Source: Anoplopoma fimbria
Taxonomy: Eukaryota > Chordata > Actinopteri > Perciformes > Anoplopomatidae
Length of the DNA stretch: 64,000 nucleotides
Assembly (NCBI RefSeq): GCF_027596085.1
Contig: NC_072452.1
Coordinates: 9,188,790-9,252,789 of the forward strand
Reading direction: 5' to 3'
The notes under the pieces were generated by a model. The model was not told the origin of the DNA. It did not search any database and saw only the letters and a program-made list of their open reading frames with translations. The position numbers and the translations under genes were made by a program. This document shows positions 1 to 12,416 of the stretch, piece by piece (position 1 is the stretch's first letter; each line of letters starts with the position of its first letter).

Positions 1-290
1 TAATAAAAGAGAGCTACTTTAGAATAAGCGGTCTGCTAAACAAAAGTGAAATGTAACCATTGAAAGACATGTTAAGAAAGTGTTAAAGGATCATAGCACA
101 CCTGAGTACTGTCATCACCAACACAACAGTAAGAGGCTTCCTCTAGCACAATCAAGTAGATCTCTTATGCAAGTCACCAGAAGTAAACAACAACAACAAA
201 AACAACAACATGTGGAATTAAGCAACTTTAAATTTAAGTTCAAACTCTCAAATATCTTCATGTTATTAGACAAAGACTGTGTCCACTCAC

Positions 291-377
291 CCAGAACAAA
301 ATGTTGAATCCAAACAAGAAGTATTTCACGCAGCAGCTGACTTCTGCTCCTTTTAAATGATGGTGTTTTCTACTCAT
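291..377 (-). CDS. tspan17: First coding exon of a TSPAN17/TSPAN5-type tetraspanin (partial gene)
   Basis: Reading the minus strand from the ATG at 377-375 gives 29 codons ending in a consensus donor, GTGAGTGG, whose GT lies at 290-289; the exon ends in phase 0. The peptide starts MSRKHHH, continues with EVSCCVKYF and ends with LFGFNILFW. This is the N-terminus of the C8 tetraspanins TSPAN5 and TSPAN17: a short cytoplasmic tail, juxtamembrane cysteines that are palmitoylated in the family, and the start of transmembrane helix 1. C8 tetraspanins bind ADAM10 and control its exit from the ER and its substrate choice. The rest of the gene lies to the left of the window. TSPAN17 is favoured over TSPAN5 because of the histidine-rich start, but this is a judgement from recalled family sequences. 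At 87 bases the exon is easy to miss. Confidence 0.82.
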
Positions 378-960
378 TCTTCCAGAGGACAGAGGCGGCT
401 AACCAGGGGGAGCTAACTCACGGTGTGGGGACTCACTCTCTCACTCTCTCACTCTCTCACTCACTCTCTCACTCTCTCTCTCACTCTCTCACTCTCACGC
501 CGCTGGTACTCTAACAGCTGGACCGACGCTGCGGCGCTTGAGCCCCTGAAGCCTCCATCAGATACAGACAAGGAAACGCATGCATGTAATGATCCTGTCC
601 CCGCTTCAACCATGAGCCTGCTAGGCCAGCCAGCAAGGCAACTTCTATGGTTAGCACTAGCAGCTAACCACAACAACATGCAGGGACACTTTACGGAGGA
701 GACATCTGCGGCTCAGTCGATGGGCTGAAGTTTTCCTCGCCAGGTCCAGCTGATGGCCTTTTCAGCTTAGCGTCTCCTCGGTTGCGTCTATTCCCGCATC
801 GTCCCCTGAAACCTTCATTCTTGTAGTTTCGTCTCGTGAAACAAGCCCATTGCTGTCAAACGAGGAAGCGAGGACACTGCGCGTTTCCTCCTCACGAGCG
901 CCCTCACGCGTCTCGAGGAAGTGTTTTGGCGAGATCATTTGAGCCCGTGTTCAGGTTTAT
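378..960 (-). promoter_or_regulatory. 5' UTR and CpG-rich promoter region of the tetraspanin gene
   Basis: The sequence upstream of the tetraspanin ATG is richer in G, C and CpG than its surroundings, notably at 500-560 and 730-960, as expected of a vertebrate CpG-island promoter. It includes the CT-rich tract at 431-496. I see no clear TATA box. The transcription start cannot be placed from sequence alone. Open frames on either strand here are short and do not look like proteins. Confidence 0.45.
431..496. repeat. (CTCACT/CT)n low-complexity tract
   Basis: About 66 bases of alternating CTCACT and CT units lie in the presumed 5' UTR of the tetraspanin gene. On the transcribed strand this is a purine-rich GA tract. 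The repeat produces serine-, leucine- and arginine-rich open frames that are not genes. Confidence 0.85.
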
Positions 961-1121
961 GGATCCGCAGGGGGCAGCAGGGTCGAAAGACGTTTTAGAA
1001 TTGAATCAATGCAAAGTAGAGGGGAAAAAAACCAATCAACAGCTGTATTTTAATCACACGGTTCACAGACCTACTTGTTGTAAACGTCCCCTATCTACAG
1101 CTAATTATTCATATTACTATA

Positions 1122-1416
1122 CACAGGACCAAGTCAAAAGTTTGGACACACCATTTCTTTGAAGAATGTAAAATATCATATTCAACTACTTTGAAGAATG
1201 TAAAATATAAAACATATTCTTGGTTTGTTGAGCATTTGTTTGTTTACCACATAATTCCATATGTGTTCCTTCATAGTTTGGATGTCATTTCTTTGAAGAA
1301 TGTAAAATATAAAAATATTAATCTACAATGTATGTCTTCAATAAAAAAAGAAAATAAATAAATAAAGAGAAACCATTGAATGAGAAGGTGTGTCCAAACT
1401 TTTGACTGGTACTGTA
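1122..1416 (-). mobile_element. Tc1-like miniature inverted-repeat element, copy A
   Basis: The left end carries AAGTCAAAAGTTTGGACACA and the right end carries its inverse, with TGTGTCCAAACTTTTGACTG followed by GTACTGTA. The interior contains blocks such as GAGCATTTGTTTGTTTACC and TCATAGTTTGGATGTC, shared with copies B, C and D. The TA at the right end fits the TA target of Tc1/mariner elements. The copy is rearranged: the motif TTTGAAGAATGTAAAATAT occurs three times. It has no transposase and is non-autonomous. Its orientation matches copy D and is opposite to B and C. Confidence 0.85.
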
Positions 1417-2650
1417 TTTCTATACCATTATTTATCTGATGGGCTCATTTATATTTGGCAACACAGTGTTTGTGAGTTGTGAAATGGAAGCTGCTCAGCT
1501 TGTCAACACATGCTGTAGAGACCTGCTGTACAGCTGCTGACTGCATGCCACATTCTTTGCAGTTCTCTTGCATGCCTTTCACTTTTTCACTTTAATGAAA
1601 CCTGTGATATCTAACACAAAGATATCACCTTTGTTCCCCCCCCAGCAATCCGACTGTGCCAGAATCACATCATTGTAATCACGGGATGTGAGCATCCAGA
1701 CTGCATTTAGTTATTCCCTGCTGCTATGTCAAAATATCCTTTGATATGGAGATACTAGAGAGAAACTGCAGCTTTAATGTATTTTCTTCATAGTATTTTT
1801 CTTGTTTCATTTTTATACTAAGATACATTCTTGAACACAAAGAAATAGAGACCACGAGAGAATATATGACATGCTTATTTCGAGAAAACAGTTGCATGTA
1901 CACAAGCAGTTCAGACAGTGTGGCCTCATTTGAACTTCTGTCTGGAGTCCTACAGATGGCAGTCTATGAACCTGTGATAAATGGGACTTTAGTTTTACTT
2001 TCACCCTGAGGAGTTGCTGTAAAGGACATTGCAGCCACCATTACTATTACCTCGAATCTGTTGTTAGTTGCCCTGACAGTAAAGCACGACATAAGATTGT
2101 AAAACCAAATAAATACGTCCTCAAATGTGCTGGGTGATCCAGTACATGTGGAAGTACCTAACTTGTGAGTCACAGGGTAGCCATCTAGTAATTATGTGGT
2201 AATTAAATCAACCTACCAACGTTTGTATTGGTATTTGCTGAAGCGAGTAAAAATAGACAATACATAATATCTCACTCCAACTACTAAACTGCATAAAAAT
2301 ATACAAATTCCCCTACCATACAGTTTTAATGAAGGGGCTGTTGAAGTGCATGTAGGGTTAATGTAAGGACCAGATGAAATAGGAATCCTAGTGTGAGTGG
2401 CACTGTACAGGATTACGAGTCTACAATAAGGATACATTAATTAGATAAGCAAAGGACTAATTCAACAGTATAAATGTATGTGGAAATGTGTTGCATATGA
2501 CATGATGTGCATTCCATGACATGACCCATATAATGTTTCATTTTAGTACTGTATATTTAGTAAAGGAAATTACTACTTCAGCTTACAGTAATTTACCAAC
2601 ATTTTCAGTCCAAGCTGTTATGAAGTATTATTTAAAAAAAGACAATACAT
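1417..2650. other. Intergenic stretch between the tetraspanin promoter and the synpo 3' end; nothing recognised
   Basis: The sequence is AT-rich with short open frames on both strands, none resembling a known protein or bounded by convincing splice sites. I see no RNA gene. It separates the start of the tetraspanin gene from the probable polyadenylation site of synpo; both genes are read leftward. Confidence 0.5.
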
Positions 2651-4601
2651 TATTCAAAGTTCACTTTTTATTATGCATTAATTTTCAGACATCATACAGT
2701 TTTGAAATGAGAGACAAAATTGCAGTATTGAAAAAACAAAAAAACAATCATCCCCCATCTAAAAAAAGTACAATGATATTTTTTCGGTGTTTGAGGATGT
2801 CAGCGCCGTGCAGTTTGTCCAGAGGTGACCCAAGTTGAAACCAATCCATGACAGTAATAGGCTTAAACCTGCTGAAGGAGCCAGGTCCCCCTGTAGCAGG
2901 TGTCCCTGTCACTCAACAGACAGACAGAAGTAAATATTTAGAAATGTGCTGAGGCTTTTGACCTTCGTGTCAGGGAGTGAAGGAATGATCTGTTGTGTGT
3001 GCTGGTTCAGGACTGGGAAAGATGCAAATGGTGTGAAAAGAAAGCCAGATGTGGTGTGAAGTCAGGGTTTAAAGCTATAATTTCCACCATCAAGTAAATG
3101 TATTTATTTGCGCAAGAATGTACTCATTGTTATTTATTTGCTGGTTCTATTTTTGAATGATACGTTCGAGCAAGTCAAGTTTTAAACAATGCCTATTTAG
3201 CCATTGAAATGGAATGAACATAAGTGCAAATCAAGTATAAAAAGAAACTTCAGAAGTTAAAGAGAATGTATTTAAAAGAGATATGTATGTATTTAAAATA
3301 CAATCCATTGATCTTATCCTTTTCCCACACCTAAATTAATATCTCACATCATACAACATACTTCTAACCTTTTTTAAACAACGCTTTGTTGTACCTTCTC
3401 TGGCATACACATTTGCTCCTGAACCTCATCCAAGGTTTTTTTTGTGCCTGTACAGACACAAAATATGTTAATTTGTTCCTCACGAAAGACATTACAGGTG
3501 CTCTGCAAAAGCCACAAACCTTTGGCATGCAAACGTTGTTCTCCAATATGAATATTACAATCAATATGCCATTACATTTGCACGTTGACAGCTAATATTT
3601 GTTCATTGAATTGTTCATCAGCAATGTTTAAACATTAGCGCAAAACCCTTTGAAATCTCCTCCTGAATCATGGGAACAGTGTTTGGTTGAACAGGTGCGT
3701 CAATGCCTCATCAAACCTTCACTTAACTATTCATCTCCTTGTCCCCTCGTCGTTCTCTTTCAATCTGTCTATTCAGCTTACATTCATTTTAGCAAACGCA
3801 GTACATAAAGTAACATATAACATACGTACAAACAAACGCTGTTTATTGTTTTGATTATTGCACTGATATAATAATGCATAGGATTTATTTGAAATTGATT
3901 AAAATGGATAATAAACCGTAGTGAATACTGTGACCCTGTATGATAATGTAGATAGCATGTGTGATGGAAACTCATTTTACCCAGTATAATCTAAATCATT
4001 ACTCATTGTATGGTTAAACTTGATCCCTTTCTAATGCAATAAGAATGCTTTACACAAAGTACTGCACAGTCCAATGAGCTATATATGTACTCATTACTCA
4101 TTCAATATGTGTCTTCTATGCCCTACTTTTAAGGTCTCTTCCCATTTTGACTTGCATCAGACCAGCAAACATAATTATTATTCATTGATAACATTAAAAA
4201 CTGATTAACTTAAAAGCCATTTAACTTGAACAGCGGCTATGAGTGTATATTTGTTGTGCAAGTGTAGAAAGTATAACATTAACTGAAGTGAATTCAATTA
4301 TATTTGTTTGCTGTATTTTTTGTTCTTTTTTGGTATTAAAAAAGCGTACAAGCCACAGCAACTGCGTTATGTCAGAAGCTTGTTCTTGTCAGTCCTTGCT
4401 ATGAAAGTGAGTCATATAAAATACTGTTACTACCTTGATACAACATTTACCATTGTTCAGGATCAGTTTTTCAACGTTACAGAAAGGCATCTTCTCTTAG
4501 TCTGATGAAATGCCATCAGAATCTCTCTAACTGGTTGATCCCAATGCCCCAAAAGTCTATGAAAACTGAAATCATGCTTTGATTGTCTTCCTGTAACACC
4601 C
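2650..4601 (-). other. synpo: Probable 3' UTR of synpo
   Basis: Downstream of the synpo stop codon (4604-4602) the sequence is AT-rich and has no coding character. A canonical AATAAA on the minus strand (TTTATT at 2667-2672) would give a 3' UTR of about 1.9 kb. Other AATAAA copies on that strand near 3100-3135 could give shorter forms. The exact cleavage site is an inference. Confidence 0.4.
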
Positions 4602-7600
4602 TCACAGGTCAGTGGAGACGGAGCTCCTCTTCACCCTCAGGCTACTGCCCCAGCCTCGGGGACAGGTGTTGTAGGAGTGCAAGCCAGGTGATCGGAGGCC
4701 CGAATCCTCAGACTCAACAGAGGCATCAGAGTCGGTGAGGGAGCGAGTGTTGTAGAGCCTCACAGGGGAGCAGATCCTCTGTGATGGGGTTGGAGGTGGG
4801 CTGGTGAAGGTAGGGGACTGGGCACCATATCCCCGCGACTGGAAAGGGCTGATGGGTGGTTTGTGACAGTCGTAGCCATGGTGGGAATTTCCCAGAGGTG
4901 AGATGGGGAGGCTGTGACCGCCCAGTGCTCCAGGGGAGGGGCTGTTTTTACGTTTGGCTGCATTGATTATGTTCTTAGCCAGGAGGCGGTGGTTGGCTTT
5001 AGAGTCTGGGTTATTAACATTGGGGGACATGCAGCGACTGTCTTTGGGTGGGGGAACGGGAGAGGTGGCAGAGGAGGTGTACAGAGGTTTAGTGGCCTGG
5101 AAGGACAAACTGGTCTGAGAAAGTGCAGGTGACTGGGAACGTGAGCCCCAAGGAGGAGAGACAGGACATGTGGCTGTAGATGTTTGGGTTGGTCTGGAAG
5201 TAGGGACAAAGGAAATGGTGGAAGACTGGGTACTTTGGCTCACCATAGGGGACTGGCATCTTGATCCCCAAGGAGGAGAGCGTTGGGATGTAGCTGTAAT
5301 TGTTTGGGAGGGTCTGGATGTGGACATTGAAGTGACAGTGGAGGACTGGGTATGCTGGCTTACCATTGGGGAATGGCATCTTGAACCCCAAGGAGGAGAA
5401 AGAGGGGAAGTAGTTGTAGATGTTTGGGAGGGTCTGAAACCAGCATGGGAGGACTGGCTGTTCTGGCTCACCATCGGGGATTGACATCTTGAACCCCAAG
5501 GAGGAGAGCGTGGAGAGGTGGCTGTAGATGTTTGAGAGGGTCTGGATGTTGAAGTGGAGCTAACAGTGGATAACTGGATATTCTGACTGGCCATAGGGGA
5601 TTGGCATCTTGTACCCCTGGCAGAGGATACAGGGGAAGTGACTTGTCGGCTAAAGATGGTGTTGGAGGGCCGATCAGTTTGGAGGCTGGGAGTCCAGGTC
5701 CCAGCGGCGGGGCCATCCGGGCTGCTGAAACTTCTGTTGAGGCTGGGCATCCTGGTGGGCGTGGGAGTCTCACTTGGGGTTTCCACTTGGGAGGAATCTT
5801 TTGGTGTCTGTTGGCAAATAATGTATTTTAGATACTTGGAAACATACATTAAATACAGCTTGCTATATAATAGACATGTTAGTATAATTATAGTAAATAA
5901 ATGTCCTCATTAAGTTAATTCTAAGGTTTTGATTTAACCATGACAAAATGTTTTGTTCTGCATAAATTCTCAAAAGCACTATATTTTACAGTTAAACAGA
6001 CGCTAACCCCAACCAATAAGACACATTTTAATAATACTAAGTATATACACAAAGTGTATTTGTTTTGGTCAAATAGTATCAATGTTTTAAATCTAAGCCC
6101 TAGTGGCATTTAGGTCATCTCCAAGTATCCCCTTCTTCTTCAATAAGCCTCGCTGCCAGCACACATAGGCCAGGTCTTTAGTGTCTCTCTCAGGTTACTG
6201 TCATCTGGTCGTCCTGAGGTGGCTAACCTTTACGGGGATATGAAGTTACTCGACTAAAGCAAGAGTAGCATTCCAACTTATGCATATAGTACTTAAGAGA
6301 AAACTATCTCCACTGGTGGTAATAATATGAAGACTGTTTTCAGTGTTGAACTGCAAGGCTCAGTGTCCTGAGAACATAAGATTAATGTTGCTGGTCAAAT
6401 CTCAAAATTTCAGGGCATCTGTGAAAAAACAAAGTCAAAAGTCTAACTATTTGTCTGAAGACCAACAAGAACAAGGGGCACGTCTTAACATGAACATACA
6501 TAACTCAAATTATTATTAAAGTGTAAAACATCTTGCAATGGCAAGAATAATGATTTAAATTGAATTGTCACATACTAAGTTCCAAAATAGATATGTCTTC
6601 TGTTGCAGATGATCTATAATAACATTTATAAGTGTGGTCAGGCGATTGCAGTGATAGGAAGAGAGCCAGGAAAAGTGAAATAACAAACACTAAACAGTGA
6701 AATTAATGATCGAAAGAAGCCAGTGAGGTCAGGAAATGAGAAAAAGGAGAAGGAAGTCACAGCAGAGTGTTAGCACAAAGTTTTAATCAGAGAAGGAAAG
6801 ACTCTAACACACAAAGATCAATCATCACAGACAGAATAAAAGCAGAAGAGAGCAGTGAATCAAAGTTTATGAAATGGAACAAACATAAACTCAGTAGTCT
6901 AAAACAACAGTGATTTATAATGTCCTGTGAAAAAATACCTTTGGAATTACTGCTCAAAGTCACAAATACAATACATGTGTAGGTTCGTGATGCAAATTAG
7001 TGTGCAGCCTGTAGTTTGAAACATCAAAGAATCCAAGTACACAACATATATTTATGTAGAAAACGCTGCAAAGCAGAGTAAATTACCCTGAAGACATAAA
7101 GACATAAAAGGAGTTCTTTCACTGCAACTTTCATGTCAGTGAGCAGCATTAAATTGCAAATCATAGATCATAAAGCAGATGCCAGACCATCTGTTAAAGT
7201 GCTTTGTCGAGCAGCATCCCCTGGTGCCCACAGAATTCGGAGACAAAGTGGAAAAAGTGTGAGGTTGTTTCTCATCACATTTTAAAACTTACTGAAAATG
7301 GATTTATTTGAAGGCTAACGTTATAAGCGGCTTTGGGTATAGAATTTATCTGATTACTTCCAGGCATATTTTCATTTTCACTGAGAGTAATTACCGCTGC
7401 TTATTTGTTTCTCACTGTAGAAAAATATATAATTAAAAATCACTGAACAATTAAGGCGAATTCACTGAGATAATTTAGTTAGGAACAGAAAAGGTCTCAC
7501 CCTTACTGCAATTATAATTGCGTTTCTTATACATCAATTGCTTTCTGACCCATGGGATACACATACAAATATTCCACTCCATTTCATACCTACAATACAA

Positions 7601-10600
7601 GAGATAGTACTAGAAGAAGGCACGAGTTGAGCAAAAGAGTGCAGAAAACTGTAAAGTTAAGCCCTACTAAAAACAGTTTCAGTTTTTTAACCATCCCTCG
7701 GATTAAAGACATTTTCTAAAAATGGTACAGAGAGGGTCTCCACACCTGTGGCGCGATCCCTGCCTTCTTGGCAGAAAACGTGGGCCTCGGCGCCTGGACC
7801 CCTGACCGAGGAGAGGACACTCGCTCTGGAGAAAAGGCCGCCATAGGAGAGCTGATCCTCGGCTCCCCGTAGGCCGGATCTGGACGATATTCTGCTCCGC
7901 CTCTTGTGGGGCTGAGAGGCAGCTGTCGAGACATACACTGGGCACTGAAGTGAGAAGGAGGGTTATTTGGTAAGGAAGCCTTTCTAGAGAAAGACTGGGT
8001 AGACATCAGGTTCTTGGACTGTGGTGCTCCTTTGGGTAGGGCACTAAGGGGGTCTTTGACTGGGTTAAGGATGAAGAGGGACGAGGAAAGCTGGTAGGGT
8101 CGGTGCCTTGACAGGTCCATCTCTATCTGGGAGCAACCATTTTCCAAAGGAGGGGGCTCTGGAATTGGCTCTGGTGCTGGAGCTTTTTGCCTTGGTTTTG
8201 GCTTGACTGCTTGTTCGGCTTTTAGGTTCTCTGAAAGCTGAGCGCTCATGTCAGAGTTTTTAGCGATGGCCTTGACCCTGCCGGGCATGTTTGATGGGTA
8301 CACCCAAGATGGTGGCAGAGACATCGTGGGAGAAGGAGACCTCATTTGTCCTGCATTTTGCTTCTCAACGACGTATTTCTCCATCCTGGACTGACGCTTG
8401 ACAAACAGCTCAGCCCCCTTTCCTGATACATTGGTGAGGGTCTGCTCTGGCCTGTGCTCTTCCCTTGGACGGGTCCTGGAGGTCTTGAGGCAGGAAGCCC
8501 ATTCCGGAGCTCTCGCCTCCTCGACCCTGTCCTCTTCCTTGGCGAGGAAGTTGGATGCCTCCGCCCCCAGCGCCAGCAACTCTTCTTCGGATGCTGGCTC
8601 AGGCACAGATCTATGTCCATGCTTCTTCCTTTCATCCACCCCTTGTACGAGAGAGAGCAGCTCAGGGTTCGGAGCTACCACTGTCTTCTCTTTGAATGTG
8701 AACATTGACTTCCTATTTCCCCTTCTAGCAGCACCCTCCTCAAGTATTCCTGTTTTGATTGGTGTTATCGGCTTCCTCTCTCCAGCAGGCTGAGGAACGA
8801 AGGTGGAGGGCTTTGGGGCCGTGGGAGGGCCATAATGGGGCATGGGTGGGTACTGAGACACAGAAGACACGGGGAGCTGGGGTGGTGCATTGAAGGAAGG
8901 AGACATAACAGGAGACATCGGAGGTGGACCGGAGTAGTAGGTCTGGGGAGGTTGGTTTGTAAAGGAAGGAAGAGGAGGCGTGGGATATGACGGAGGCGGA
9001 GGTGGAGGTGGAGGTGAGAACGCAGAAGGTTGAGGGGCAGAGAAAGCAGGGAGAGGAGGAGTGGCATAGGAAGGAGGAGGGGGGATGCCCATGACAGGGC
9101 TGAGCGCCTCTGGGGACTGCACCGTCAGCGGTGAGAAAAAGGGCCTGGCAGTTCGATTGATGATGGTGCTTGTCTGCTTGGATGTGGGCACAGACACCCT
9201 CTCAGTTCCAGAGGTACTCTGACAGCCATTATGAAGCTTTCCGGGGGGAGCTGGCCCCGTGTGGCCCCCATGTGTGTCTGCCTCCCCTCCATCATGTCCC
9301 ATCAGAGCTGGATCAGTATTATTACTTCCAGGGGGAATCTCATGGATTTGATCTCTTGCCTCTTCCTCTTCCTCCTGCTCTTCCTTGACAGGGAGGAAAT
9401 GTCTCTCTTGGATAACAATTACCTCCATGTCGTCTCCCTTGTGAAATTCCTTACCTGGCTCCTCCATGATATCACCCACTGAATGTACACTCACAGGTGG
9501 TGACGAGAGAGGCTTGGTAGAGCTATTCTTAAAGTTCAGGTCTCTATCCTTTTCTTCAGAGCTTCTCTCTGCCCATGTTATTTTGTTAGATGAAGGGTCT
9601 GTTATCACATTCTCAGCTTTGTCCCCCCGTGACCCCTCTCCACAGCTTTCGAGCGTGAAGGCGCTGACCCTCTGTTTGCGCCGGTTGAAGAGCTGCACGC
9701 CTCTGGAGCTGGAGTTGGATGGGACGTTGAGCTGAGCAGCGATGATCTGACTCCTGACGCGAGCCTCCTTTAGCTCCTTCTCTGATAAACTGGCGCTCCT
9801 GGTCAGATCTGGAGTGAAAGAGACAGTAAAAAGCATGATCAATGAGAGGCAGCACACATGGGATTTTGCCTTTATACATAACAGAGATGTTCAATAAATT
9901 TTAAAAGGAGTCCTAATTCTGAAGGACTTAACAATGTGCTGCATCTGCTGTTCAGTGTTCAAGCATAGACAACTCCCTCAACATCTAATTAAAACTCACC
10001 AAACCGCTTTTAATGTACAAATAGAGAGAACCAGCAAGGACAAATGTTTTAACAAGTCTGAGATTAAATATTCTCTTTTAAAAACCCACAAAATAGTTTC
10101 TGCACCATATGGTTTTGATAGCTCTTTACAGTCCTTTTGATTACAACCAATCCAGCAAGAAAAATACGGCTTTGTGGACACTTGACTCAGCAGAGTGGAG
10201 CTGTAGACAAAGAACTAGCAGACGCAAGGCAAAGAAACATTTTAATAAGCTTGTTGAAGTTAATAAAAAGATCTACATCAATGTCTCCGACAGTACTAAA
10301 GAAGTTGTTGTCAGTTTTGTCCAACACTGATGTTGCAGGTTTGCTGATTGCCTTGAAACATGGCTATGTTACCATTGAAGGTTTGTTTTTTAAGCTTAAG
10401 AGCTCCAGCAGGCAGCGGAGCTATTTCCTCTGCCATCTGCAGTAGTCCCTCCCTGAGCATTCCTCCACCGCTGAGAAAACTCCCTGCCTGAGCTTCCAAC
10501 ATGCCTTTGGTTTCTCTCTGTAGTTAATTTGTGCAATACTGCCACTCAAACCCTTAATAGACCATTTTTACAATCTAAGGTTCCCAAAAATGACATCTTC

Positions 10601-12416
10601 CGACTGCAGTCTATAAACATACTATACAATCAAGTGTTCCCATCTTAAATATAGTCTCTACATCACGCTTCAAAGTTAACTAGAGGAAAATCAAAGCTGC
10701 ATTTCAGAATAAAAACATTCAGTTACAGATTCTCTAATGGAAATTTTAAAGGAGAAGAACTGGTTGTGGTGTCACTGATATATTATAAGTTATGTAAATA
10801 TGATTGGTGGGAAATATGCAACGTCTCATTGGCACAGCCATAGACTCTCTCGTCATTTAATAAGGTGACGGATCCAAGCAGCTACATTATTTGATCTAAT
10901 CATGTGCCAATCACAATAATTATGCGTAAATCAATCCCTTGTAAAGCTTTGCTATAGATCTTATTCTGCATAAGAATAAGATTTTTCCTGGCACGGAGAG
11001 TAAGGCTAACATGATCCGTCCCCCAGTAAAAAGGAATAATATGCGTCTGTCATTAATTTTACAGACTTTCAGTCTGCCCTCACAGTAATTGAATTAACTC
11101 TTTGTAGGTAACCCATCATTCCTTTTACATAAACCAATACAAAGTCCTTATAGCATACATTTTTTTACATTTTAGGGACTGTAAGGGCTATGTGGATGAT
11201 AAACATTTGCGGTGCATTAAGATGCACAAAATGACACCCTTTGATGATGACAGTGGTTATGTCTGCAAGGAAATATATCAATATCAGCATCAACTATGGT
11301 ATATCCCTCAACCTGACACTGACGGATGAAAAGAGGAAATTACACTATTAGAGGGAGATATATCAACCACCTTACATATTTGTGTCAGCAATATAGTAAG
11401 GATGGAAGTGTGATCACACAACCCTTAAAACAAGCAGACCTCTCACAGCTATTGGCATGGCCGTAAATCACCTTCCTTTATAGACTGCAGCAAAAACCTA
11501 CCACACAGGTATTCTCTGTATACTCAGCACCTTTTATCAACATGGGTGGGGATACCACTACAGGTCCCATTTTTTATTAGCTATTTCATTTTTATAATCC
11601 AGGGCCACCTGGATACATCAGAGTCAGAGCAGTGAGGCTTGAAATGAAATGTCCCCTCACTGTAAACGTCTACCTCTAGTGGGAGCCAGACTGGTCAGCA
11701 CGGAGCACGCATGCAGGTGCAAATCATGAACATAATAATGAAAAAAAGTTATACTCTTTTTTAAAAATGTGTACTTTTTGTTCATGGCTTTCAGTGAATT
11801 TGTGAGTAATGTCTAGAAAACTTTGGTTATTATCTGAATAAATGACACCAACCACTAAGTCATTGCATTTCCAGTAAAATCTATAAAGATGTTAATATTT
11901 AATAAATAAACGGAGATATATATGATGCTCTCTTTCATTTACAGCGCATATTACAGAAGTCAGAAGAAACTGATGACACAGAAAGGTTAAAAAGTCCGAC
12001 AGACTTCGGTTATAACTTTTTGATTTAAGAGAGGAAAAATAAAAATCCCCTAAAGTTTATGGACGGTAGTCGATGTCTGCAGTTACTAAAACAACACGCT
12101 GCTTATAACCAGCAGCATTTCCTCACAATGCAGCCAGTCACAAGCTGTTCCTCAGGTTGCTGTAAAACACCCCGAAGTTAAACGAAACTTTGATTTATCT
12201 TAATGTAGCGGCCGATCCCTTACCTTTTTCATGTTCGGATTCAGAGCTCCGCTGTTTTGCTGTACTTCCACAAGAGTTTTCAATATAACTGCGCCTTATA
12301 GTTTCACACCCCCCTTTCTGTAGAGAGACACGGGATCGGATTTCTGTTTCCCTGCAGCCCGGCACACAGACAGGCAGACAGGGAGGGAGGTGGTCCGTGG
12401 CTGTGCTGTCTGTCAT
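4602..12416 (-). CDS. synpo: Synaptopodin, actin-associated protein (three coding exons)
   Basis: Coding exons on the minus strand are 12416-12224, 9808-7746 and 5807-4602. The first ends in phase 1 at GTAAGG, the second starts after TCCAG and ends in phase 0 at GTGTGG, and the third starts after CCAACAG and ends with TGA. Joined they give 1153 residues, against roughly 900 in mammals. Family blocks appear in order: LTRSASLSEKELKEAR (about 66-81), SRGVQLFNRRKQR (about 99-111), NRTARPF, KTGILEE, RKSMFTF, ALGAEASNF, PEWASCLK, GKGAELFVKRQSRMEKYV, SPTMSLPPSW and LLAKNIINAAKRK. Two PPSY motifs in a proline-rich stretch (coding DNA about 8975-9080) fit known WW-domain partners. There is no N-terminal PDZ domain, which separates it from SYNPO2. 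Synaptopodin binds actin and alpha-actinin in podocyte foot processes and the spine apparatus. No membrane segment is seen. Confidence 0.93.
5010..5690 (-). repeat. synpo: Coding tandem repeat in the last synpo exon (units of about 108-120 bp)
   Basis: The last exon encodes five units of about 35-40 residues plus a partial sixth. The core is SPPWGSRCQSPMVSQ, followed by a Ser/Thr-rich linker ending in TSRPSQTSTAT. At DNA level the block for SPPWG recurs near 5145, 5265, 5385 and 5495, a spacing of 120, 120 and about 110 bases. Outer units are more diverged (ARGTRCQSP at one end, PKDSRCMSP at the other). Mammalian synaptopodin has, as I recall it, only one comparable SPPW site here, so this looks like a lineage-specific expansion. 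All units keep frame, which suggests the array is tolerated as protein. Confidence 0.85.
5808..7745 (-). other. synpo: synpo intron between the second and third coding exons
   Basis: This intron of about 1.9 kb is bounded by GTGTGG at its 5' end and TTTGCCAACAG at its 3' end. The interior is AT-rich, with no long open frames and no repeat that I recognise. Confidence 0.8.
9809..12223 (-). other. synpo: synpo intron between the first and second coding exons
   Basis: This intron of about 2.4 kb starts with the strong donor GTAAGG and ends with the acceptor TTCACTCCAG. I see nothing gene-like inside it. Confidence 0.8.
12224..12416 (-). CDS. synpo: First coding exon of synpo (short N-terminus)
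   Basis: From the ATG at 12416-12414 the minus strand encodes 64 residues, beginning MTDSTATDHLPP and ending SSESEHEK, plus one base of a split codon. The donor GTAAGG follows. The phase fits the next exon exactly and forms the Asp of DLTRSASL. The segment is Ser-, Cys- and charge-rich with no recognised domain, as expected for the poorly conserved N-terminus of the family. The start is the first ATG in the frame; an earlier noncoding 5' exon is possible. Confidence 0.72.

Noticed and set aside
4760..5831. Several open frames overlapping the last synpo exon on both strands, including a 136-residue frame
   Set aside because: They are shadows of the repetitive synpo coding sequence; only the frame from 5807 to 4602 carries the family motifs and fits the splice phase.
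4602..12416. Assignment as synpo2 or synpo2l
   Set aside because: No PDZ domain is encoded at the N-terminus, the sequence blocks match SYNPO better, and the neighbours dctn4 and gpx3 support the SYNPO locus.
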